Below are positions 56,298 to 64,000 of a stretch of 64,000 bases of DNA, piece by piece (positions within the stretch are counted from its first letter, which is position 1; every line of letters starts with the position of its first letter). The stretch lies in assembly GCF_019097595.1 (NCBI RefSeq), contig NC_080731.1, positions 8,437,071 to 8,501,070 of the forward strand, in the 5' to 3' direction. The stretch comes from Hemibagrus wyckioides (Eukaryota > Chordata > Actinopteri > Siluriformes > Bagridae). Under the pieces are notes generated by a model that saw nothing but the letters and a program-made list of their open reading frames with translations, was not told where the DNA came from and searched no databases. The position numbers were made by a program, and so were the translations under genes.

Positions 56298-56454
56298 TAT
56301 ATAAAAATATATATACTGGCCACCTGACCTAAAGGTTGTGTACAAAACCTTTGAGAAATAAAGGCCCTAAGGCGGATGGTATGTCAACATGGCCATTTGT
56401 TTGAAATTCTTTCTCTCAGGCTCTCACGTTTCTCTAGTTTCCTTCCACATCCCA
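56298..56454. other. Unique AT-rich flank
   Basis: Nothing supported here. Confidence 0.4.
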
Positions 56455-56655
56455 GAACCACATCAGTAGGGTGGACTGGCTATGCTAATTGCACTAGGTA
56501 TTAATGAGTGTGTCAGTGTGTGTGTGTGTGTGTGTGTGCACAGTGCGCTGTTCTGGACTGGTGTCCCATTGAGTGTATCCCCATCAGACCATGTTTTCTT
56601 GATCCATGACCCTGACCAGGACTATAATGTGAAGATAAATAGATGAATGGATGAT
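56455..56655 (+). mobile_element. Decayed type A SINE with embedded (GT)n
   Basis: The body is recognised from GGCTATGCTAATTGCACTAG, where GGCTAATTGG.GACTCTAAATTG is expected, then TTCTGGACTGGTGTCCCATTG (the CTGGCGTCCCATCCAGG block) and TGACCCTGACCAGGA, ending in GAATGGATGATGATTG. A (GT)n array (56516-56539) has grown in the GTGTGTGTG segment. The head is missing. Confidence 0.5.
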
Positions 56656-56687
56656 GATTGTGAAGAATGTCTTTTGTGCAACAGTAT

Positions 56688-56948
<261 letters not shown>

Positions 56949-57508
56949 TTTACATTTTTGTTTTATTAAATTTGGGAAATTACGCAAATTAAAAAAACAA
57001 AAAATCACACAGATTTCAGCTTTTCGGGAAAAAATAAAATTCCTTATTCTTTTACTTTTTTTACTGATTTTCTTTTCATTCAAACCCCTTAAATCCAGGG
57101 TTATTAAGGATTTATCTTAAATTTATCCGCCGGCTGCTCCTGTGTGTTTAGGGCGTTAAAAGAAAATAAAGAATATTCTGTTCCATAACACCATCTCCTC
57201 ACCACCACCAAAATCTGGCCTTAAGGAAGTGTGTGCCAATGCAGAGGTGTAACCTGCTGGCAGCAAGTCCCTGTGCTTTTCACTGCTGTTATTGTCCGTC
57301 AGTGCGAATGGAGAGACTGAGAAAGAGAAATGGGGGGGTGAGGAGGTGAGGGGGAGCATGCATGCAGCACCTTCCCAGCAGATGGACACCAAATATGTGC
57401 ATGATTTATCTGCCCAGTGATTAACTGCGAGAAACAACACCCCAGCACATGGGTGAGAGGAGCTGGTAATGTATTCATGAAAATGTATTCATAAAAAAGA
57501 GAGCGAGT

Positions 57509-57547
<39 letters not shown>

Positions 57548-58186
57548 GGGATTGTGATCAAAGCCTAACTCAGCAGATGAGTCAATAAAACAGCTTAAAT
57601 TGACAAGCGTTTGTTATATGGACGGCGCTAGGGCTAGCAGATGGAGCGGCATCAACACTGTAGCATGCTGATTGATTGTGGACGGAGGAGTGTGAAGATC
57701 CGGAATGTGTTATCTAGCAACCAGACTCTTAACACTTTCGCCCAATCAAAAGTGGCCAGACGAGGAGGAAACTAAAAAAAAAAAAAAAGAAGAAGGATAT
57801 ATCGTTCCTTGACTTTTCAGCATGCTTAGTGTAAATTAAAAGTGAGCAGTTCTCTGCGTCCTGCATATTATTTGCAAAACAATGTGTTACTTTGAAGGTC
57901 CAAACAACCAGCTGAGGTGCTTTTTTAGCAGCTGACAGGTTGTAATAGGGAACTGGCTGTTGCTAAAACTCAGACAAATATCTGCCATTACCTCCGGCAA
58001 GTCTGTCTGGCACTGCAAGGTGGAAAAGCTCAGGGCCCTGCGGGGAGCACAGGAACAAAATACAAATTAATTACTCTCTAATGATATCTATCCTTCCCGG
58101 AATGAGCAGATAAGTTTTATTTTGGCGCATCGATTTTGGAGGATTTCTTAATGGCCTGTTTAATGAGTTGGCAACAAGTAGACACT
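56949..58186. other. Unique sequence, one GA array, no gene seen
   Basis: No supported gene. GA run at 57517-57544, poly(A) at 57774-57788. The block at 57560-57720 is repeat-free and of balanced composition. Confidence 0.42.
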
Positions 58187-58242
58187 TTGTGTGTGTGTGC
58201 GTGTGTGTGTGTGTGTGTGAAAGAGAGAGAGAGAGAGAGAGA
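58187..58242. repeat. (GT)n-(GA)n compound microsatellite
   Basis: GT 58187-58219 (one CG interruption) then GA 58221-58242. Confidence 0.95.
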
Positions 58243-58637
58243 TAAGGAGAGACAAAGACAGAGTGAGGCCTTGCTGGTGGACTTGTGACCTGCTCTGACC
58301 CATCTGTCCATGCCAGGTCCATCAGTGGAATTTCCACCTGGGCACAGCACCTGCTTCTGGTGTGTCCTTGCTGGACTGTGTGTGTGTGTGTGTGTGTGCA
58401 GTAATTCTGCAGCATTATATCATTTCTGTGCAATTACTGATAAGATTTTTTTAGATTTTTAATAATTTGTTTATTCTTTATTTGGTGTAGTAGATTTTAG
58501 TTACTTTTTTTGCTATATTACTTTTTAAACAATATAAACGAGTAACAGCCCAGGAAAACTGAAAAAATAAATAAATAGCTGACTTTTTTCCTGGGCCATT
58601 ATTCATAGAAGGTGTTCCTTGTGTATGGCCAAATCCT
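58243..58637. other. Unique sequence with a second (GT)n
   Basis: No supported gene. (GT)n at 58378-58399. Confidence 0.5.
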
Positions 58638-59161
58638 GGCAGAGACCAGGCATAATATTATGACCACCTGCCTAATATTGTCTTGGTCCCCCTTTTGTTG
58701 CCAAAACAGCCCTGACCCGTCATGCACTGTGTATTCTGACACCTTTCTATCAGAACCAGCATTAACTTCCTCAGCAGTTTGAGCAACAGTAGCTCGTCTG
58801 TTGGACCCACATGCATGAATGAGCCTTGGTCGCCCATGACCCTGTCGCCGGTTCACCACTGTTCCTTTCTTGGACCACTTTTGATAGATACTGACCACTG
58901 CAGATCGGGAACACCCCACAAGAGCTGCAGTTTTGGAGATGCTCTGATCCAGTGGTCTAGCCATCACAATTTGGTCCTTGTCAAACTCACTCAAATCCTT
59001 ACACTTGCCCATTTTTCCTGCTTCTAACACATCAACTTTAAGGACAAAATGTTCACTTGCTGCCTAATATATCCCACCCACTAACAAGTGCCATGATGAG
59101 GAGATCATCAGTGTTATTCACTTTACCTCTCACTGCTCATAATGTTATGCCTGATCGGTGT
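58638..59161 (-). mobile_element. Internally deleted Tc1-like element (family C), minus strand
   Basis: About 524 bp. Its plus-strand right end CATAATGTTATGCCTGATCG, GTGTA and left end CCAGGCATAATATTATGACC are inverted with respect to each other; the left outer ~12 bases are eroded. The interior has the transposase start and the 3' end joined directly, lacking the whole DDE core. TA repeats follow the right end (59161-59174), a natural insertion site. Related: 4050-4537 and 49938-50575. Confidence 0.9.
58641..59012 (-). pseudogene. Tc1-like transposase N-terminal half
   Basis: From the likely ATG at 59012 (an upstream in-frame ATG at 59030 exists): [20 protein letters not shown], then [20 protein letters not shown], then [15 protein letters not shown], a GRPR motif, then [20 protein letters not shown] and VSEYTVH. 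The bipartite paired-type helix-turn-helix is complete. Past VSEYTVH the frame falls into the element's 3' region out of frame ([16 protein letters not shown]) and stops. Such a truncated protein could bind the ends but not cut them; whether it is made is unknown. Confidence 0.88.
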
Positions 59162-61934
59162 ATATATATATATTATATATGTGTAAAATTTTAAAATAAA
59201 TTAGATTTCGTGAGTTGTGGTTGTCTGTTTAAAATGTTTCTCATATGTGCAGGAAGTAACACCTTACAATCTATTAGTCACTTTTTTCTATGATTCTATG
59301 CTGTCACCAGAAATTAAGTCTCATCCAAACAAAATGCATCGAGAAAGGTTACCAGTTCTACAAGAGACCGTTTCTGATCGGGAACGCTGTTGTAGGATTA
59401 AACATAGAACATTAAGTGCTTTAAGACAAACAGGAATGATTTATGGTGTTACATGGAATCTTATTTTTTCTAAGTCTGTAGCTTTCACACAGAGATTGAG
59501 TCCCTAAACCATACCAGGTTTCAAAAACAGCTTTGGCACTACATAAAACATTCCAAACTTTCACTGGAAATGACTCAGGTCCTAAAAAAAAGTGTGAAAA
59601 GACCTGATGAGTGTATGTTTGCTTTCTGGTGTGCATGTCTCTTTTTATACCGATGCAATTTCTGAAAATATGACAACGTACAAGGTTCTGTGATTGGTGC
59701 TTGGTGCTATGAACTGCTACATGGCGTGTGTCCACTCTTCGTGAAGAGTTCTTGTAAAGTGAAGTAGCACAGTATCACCTTCATGGTGTTTATTATGTGG
59801 ATTTATACCACAAGCGTGCTATCTGCTATCTGCTGTTGTTTAGTTTTTTAGTTTATCTTGCATCACAGCTCTGACATTAGCTCTGTCTGCAGGGTCTATA
59901 ATCATGCACTCGTTATAATACATGAACAATTCTGTAGTAACAACCTACACAGATCTCCACATAAACATGCTGTGTAAGTGAATCGTGTGTAATTGTTGAA
60001 ATGGTGAAGTTTTCTGTTGGAAGATTATTATATTATTTAGTATATTTGGAAGGAGTGGTCAATATCAGGTCTTTGCAGCATGCCGGATACTAGAAGTTCC
60101 GAAAGAGGTTGTCTTTCTATTAATATATGATTAGCATTGCATCACTTTCTTATTGATGTCACTAACATTGTCTAAACTAGAGAATCCCATTTTATCCACT
60201 TCCAAATCGGGGACATTTTCATACACCCTCACCTTACACACAGGTCAGTGCATTTCCCTGTTCTCTGTGAATAAGCCGTAAGAGAATGGCCGGCGAAAGA
60301 GAACATTAGACCTAATGAAGCCTTGCCCAGAGTTGCTGAGTGAGGGAACTGGGATGAAGCCCAAAGATATACGGCCATGGCTCCACCGTATTTGAAACAG
60401 TGTAGGAACTCAGCTGTGAAGGCAGTCCACTGCATGAAGGTCAGTCCTCCACCTCTGAGGTCCTTTGCTCAGCAGACACATCTTACGCTCTCTCGCTATG
60501 TACAGACTGGACTGAGACACTTGCTATTCCAAGGCTGTTTTAGAGGAAGCTTGCAGTCAGGAAATATGAATATTTCATATCTGCAAGAATTATATCAATT
60601 ATTCAGATAACCCTCACTTTCAAATTGATTAAATTAATTATGTTGATAGACTCAGAATTGACTTTAAAGGTTAATATGATAATGTTTATATTAAGATTGC
60701 GAGTGATGGATTCAAGTCATTACTATTAATTGGATTAATGACAGCTGAAAGCCACCAGGGTCATTTACACATTGTCTTTTGGCACTCTACCTGATGGCAT
60801 TCATGTACCATCTCTAAAGTTCCTCCTTAAATAATTAGGACACTAGTGACAGAAACTAGGATGGCAGGGACTCTTACAGTGACATGAAAACTAAGACTAC
60901 CCCTGGGGCAGGAGTGTATATACCTGATCAAAGATCTTGCCATGTGATTTAGTGACATTAAAGTAAAGTTACTAAACAACTAACTTACTGCTTGGAAAAT
61001 CTTAATTAGCTAATTACCACTCTCCTTCATTAAACAGACAGAAAATGAGGGTAGGAGAATAGGTGCATTTAATGTTAAGCAGATGTCCCTTGACCTTATT
61101 AACTGGTCCTATCAATGCATGGACATAGAAAGTCCAGTCCTTTTAGAGTGCACAGGACAAAATGTGAGTCTGTTCCCTTCATAAGCACTGCCTTGACACT
61201 ATAGACTAGGGGCAAGAGGGCTAAATATCTCTCGCCTGTGACCTCTCGACCAAACACATCAACTCTTTAAAATCATATTACCTTCTCGGGCAGTCCCACG
61301 TTTAAAATTTCCCTGTCCATGTCACCGAGACGCAGCACCGACTGCTACTGCCTCATCATACTTAATCTAGGGTGAAATTTCCTAGTCTGTGCTAAATGAC
61401 TTGCAGCCGTTGCACGAGGAGCGATATTTATTTTTCTCAGGGCTAATGACCTGTCCCTTGGACCCACCCTCTGATGGTTATTTACTAGGGCCCAGATGCT
61501 TGAGCTCAAAATGAGTGGTTATGGCAGCGGGCGCCATCCGTCATGGCCGCTCCCTGATTGAATCCGAGTGATCCCATTGACATTGACTCTGTGACTTTTA
61601 AGGCCATTACCTTCCCGCCTGCCGCGCTGTGATCGCCTCATCATCGCTCGCGAGCTGACAGCTGATTAGCAACAAATTACCAACAGGACGGAACTCTGAC
61701 ACCCGGGGGTGGGGTGGGGGGAAGTCGAGCAGCCAAAGAGACGAAGAAGGCTAAGTAATAGTCTACATCTGGAGCTGTAGCATCAGCAGCAGTTAGCGCA
61801 GTTGAACTTAGGAATCTGGGGATTCTTAAAACGATGATCATCACCGATGTTGCTTTATTTAAAGGTTGAATCAAGAATCATTGTAGTACTTCATTTGGTT
61901 CCAGGATTAATTCTATGTCTAAATTAGACATAAT
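59162..61934. other. Unique sequence, candidate regulatory islands, no gene seen
   Basis: No supported gene. Two stretches stand out: ~60720-60800 with GGATTAATGACAGCTGAAAG (ATTA beside TGACAG and an E-box) and ~61240-61700, more GC-rich than its surroundings, with GCGGGCGCCATCCGTCATGG near 61529 and GCTGACAGCTGATTAGC near 61653. Both are plain sequence; conservation is untested. Short frames at 59217-59735 and 60229-60610 lack domains. Confidence 0.42.
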
Positions 61935-61946
61935 ATGATAACATTG
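61935..61946. repeat. SINE target-site duplication, left copy
   Basis: ATGATAACATTG, repeated at 62300-62311. Confidence 0.9.
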
Positions 61947-62299
61947 GTGGCTTAGTGGTTAGCATATTTGCCTCACACCACTTGGGTTCGAGTCTCACTC
62001 TCGCTCACTGTGTGTGTGGAGTTTGCATGTTCTCCCCGTGCTTGGTGGGTTTCCTCCAGGTGCTCCGGTTTCCTCCCACAGTCCAAAGACATGCTTCTAG
62101 GCTGATTGGAGTCTCTAAATTGCCTGTAGTATGTGATTGCGTGACTAAATGAGTGTGTGTGTGTGTGTGCCCTGCGATGGGTTGGCACTCCGTCCAAGGT
62201 GTATCCTGCCTTAATGTCTGATGACACCTGATGGCACAGGCTCCCCGTGACCCGAGTATAGATCGGATAAGCGGTAGAGACAATGAAATGAAATGAAAA
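61947..62299 (+). mobile_element. Type A SINE with perfect 12-bp target duplication
   Basis: Box A TGGCTTAGTGG (61948-61958) and a well kept box B GGGTTCGAGTC (61984-61994). The body follows the copy at 19358 closely: GAGTTTGCATGTTCTCCCCG, CCAAAGACATGCTTCTAGGC, GTTGGCACTCCGTCCAAGG, GGATAAGCGG. It ends in an (ATGAA)n tail (62283-62299). ATGATAACATTG flanks both sides. It has the most intact head seen, so it is likely the youngest copy here. Confidence 0.93.
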
Positions 62300-62311
62300 A
62301 TGATAACATTG
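62300..62311. repeat. SINE target-site duplication, right copy
   Basis: ATGATAACATTG, identical to 61935-61946. Confidence 0.9.
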
Positions 62312-62800
62312 TACATATTTATAAAAATGTTAATGCTGGACATTTTGAAACAGTAATCATTTTAATGTTTCTCTTCCCGTAGTTATAAAACAACGTATGA
62401 GATTTATTCACTTAGAGCCTTACTTTCTGATTGGTACAATAAAACTTGACTTATGACTTAAGTATGAATAGGTAAGGATTATTTTAAAAATTGTATGAGT
62501 GGTAAAAACACTAGCCCCATCCCTAAGCCTGTTAACTTTAATAATTTAACTTTAATAATTTAGCCTTTATTGGGTACGAATCCATTTATGGTAAATATAG
62601 CTATGAATCATTCCTATGAATTCTGTGAGGTAACATGACATGACCAGAATCCAATGACTTCTACATTCTATAAATCTTTTGGTATTTGTATTCTAGCATA
62701 TTCTAACATTCTTATCATACCATGTGCAATATCATATCATGTGTAATATTATCTTAATTCTCAAGCAGCTTTTTTGTACATTTTGTATATATAGCATATT
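62312..62800. other. AT-rich unique sequence
   Basis: No supported gene. A small local tandem TTTAATAATTTAAC near 62537-62560. Confidence 0.45.
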
Positions 62801-62819
62801 TAATTTATATTCATATCTC

Positions 62820-62900
62820 TTGTGTAAACTGAGGCAGGCTCTGGCAAAAGAATTTCCTTCGGGATTAATAAAGTTCTATCTTATCTTGTCTTATCTTATA
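62820..62900 (+). mobile_element. LINE 3' end with (TCTTA)-type tail
   Basis: GAATTTCCTTCGGGATTAAT followed by AAAGTTC and a TATCTTATCTTGTCTTATC tail is the standard 3' terminus of a fish LINE. The rest of the element is not recognised upstream. Confidence 0.65.
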
Positions 62901-63640
62901 CTGGAAAGACTGGACTGTAAAGTAATTACACATAGACTCTAGTCTTGACAGCTGATGGCTTCGGAAAAAGGATGCAACGTTTATTTTTGATGTGCTACAC
63001 AAATGCGAACAGGTTTAATAAGGAAAATCATGTCTCCTTCATAGCAAAATGTTTATCTCAACTTTGTATAAATAAGTAAAGTACAGCAGCCACACTGCAT
63101 TTAGCTGATGACAATAAACCAAATCCATGTAAATTGGTATTGAGAGCTTCATAAATCTATTACCCACCACATTGAGTTGAGGGGCAGGATCAGCAGGGTT
63201 TGGGGGTTGTGGGCACTTGTGGTGTCTAGCCAAATGTCACTGGGGGCCGGAACTGTACCCAGTCTCCCCAAACATGCCCCGGTTCATATAGCATATGCAC
63301 TGATTCATTCATTCATCTTCAGTAAGCACTTTATCCTGGTGAGGGTCACAGCAGATCTGTAGAACACCTGGATACACATCTGTGCATTACATTGTACCCA
63401 ATTCAAGTGTTAAAAGGATATAAATGGATAGGGCATCATGTCAAGTTATCATGAGCTTTAAGTGAAGTGAAGTGAAGTGAACAGACCCTACTGTAAGCTC
63501 TCTTTACAGGTTTTATGCTAATTGAGAAAAATTACATCTATCAGGTGATTCACATCTTCATAAGATGCAAAAGTAGATTATTAACCAATCAGAAAAATAT
63601 GATTAAAGTTGTTGTTCTTGTTCTTTCGGCTGCTCTCTGT
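62901..63640. other. Mostly unique; fragment of a type A SINE end
   Basis: 63302-63350 (GATTCATTCATTCATCTTCA, GTAAGCACTTTATCCTGGT) looks like a type A SINE 3' end in reverse: GGATAAAGTGCTTACTGAAG, ATGAATGAATG. (AGTGA)4 at 63461-63480. No supported gene. Confidence 0.4.
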
Positions 63641-63842
63641 TTAGGGTCACCACAGAGGATCACTTGGTCCGCATGTTTTGATTTGGCACAAGTTTTATCC
63701 CGGATTCCCTTCCTGATGCAACCCTCCCATTTTATCTAGGCTTGGGACTGGCACTGAGAGTAAACTCTTCAGTGGCTGGGTTAGGAATCAAACCCAGGCC
63801 TCAGCAATGAGAGAGCAGGATCCTACTGCTGGACCAGCAGGA
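63641..63842. repeat. Dispersed teleost repeat, class unknown
   Basis: GTTTAGGGTCACCACAGAGG, ATCACTTGGTCCGC, TTGATTTGGCACAAGTTTTA, CCGGATTCCCTTCCTGATGC and GCTGGGTTAGGAATCAAACC form a unit I know as widely dispersed in fish genomes. The GGATCCTACTGCTGGACCAGC end resembles an inverted tRNA-like head. Only one copy is in the window, so its edges cannot be fixed here. Confidence 0.5.
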
Positions 63843-64000
63843 GGCTTCAGAGAAATCTAATTAAGGTCTGAGACAGGAATTCCAAACAACTGTATGTAGC
63901 TACTTAAGAGCAGTTATATAAGCTACGTATTATAAGCATATAACAGATTACTCGTCGCTCATAAATAACAAAGGATAAATTATGACAAATACAAAACATA
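63843..64000. other. Unique sequence to window end
   Basis: Nothing supported here. Confidence 0.4.

Overview
This 64-kb window looks like gene-poor DNA from a teleost fish. Nothing in it behaves like a host protein-coding gene: no multi-exon open frames, no rRNA, no genuine tRNA. It holds dense microsatellites, several lineages of Tc1/mariner DNA transposons, tRNA-derived SINEs, 3' ends of LINEs, and long unique AT-rich stretches with islands that resemble non-coding regulatory DNA. The repeat repertoire (Tc1 elements ending in TACACTATATTGCC, L2-type LINEs, SINEs with a tRNA-like head, GATA/TATC arrays as LINE tails) is typical of ray-finned fish. An otophysan such as a catfish is my guess from memory of such repeats, not something the sequence proves. 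Layout: 1-9 kb has a LINE tail, SINEs, an internally deleted Tc1 and an L2 3' end. 9-13.3 kb has a broken BEL/Pao pol fragment, an L2 LINE fragment and an eroded Tc1-like transposase. 15.5-16.2 kb is a chimera of a Tc1 3' half and a SINE. 19.3-19.9 kb has a SINE with a perfect 15-bp target duplication beside a compound microsatellite. 23.1-25.2 kb has two SINEs and a 5'-truncated LINE with a decayed reverse transcriptase. 28 kb has a possible transposase C-terminus running into a 148-bp CTAT array. 29-34 kb is mostly unique. 34.7-35.3 kb is a candidate Tigger-like non-autonomous element, and 35.8-38.7 kb holds two minisatellites. 39.2-40.5 kb carries the longest open frame, a Tc1 transposase of 327 codons with an intact DD34E triad but a damaged N-terminus. 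42.4-45.9 kb has AT and GATA arrays, LINE tails and an internally deleted Tc1. 49.9-50.6 kb has a decayed Tc1. 51-55 kb is mostly unique and rich in ATTA motifs. 55.0-56.3 kb is a full-length Tc1 with both ends but two inactivating lesions. 56.7-59.2 kb has a composite GATA repeat and another internally deleted Tc1. 61.9-62.3 kb has a SINE with a perfect 12-bp target duplication. How the parts relate: the Tc1 copies at 15.6, 39.3 and 55.1 kb belong to one young family. The deleted copies at 4.1, 45.4 and 58.6 kb need a transposase supplied elsewhere to move. The SINEs with a TAGCTTAGTGG head end in the same 3' tail as the L2 LINE, which suggests they borrow its machinery. I found no convincing undescribed biological system. 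The most useful leads are the Tc1 copies, the target-duplication-flanked SINEs, the perfect inverted repeats near 6.4 and 46.1 kb (the latter resembling a T-box palindrome), and the ATTA-rich block at 54.3 kb.
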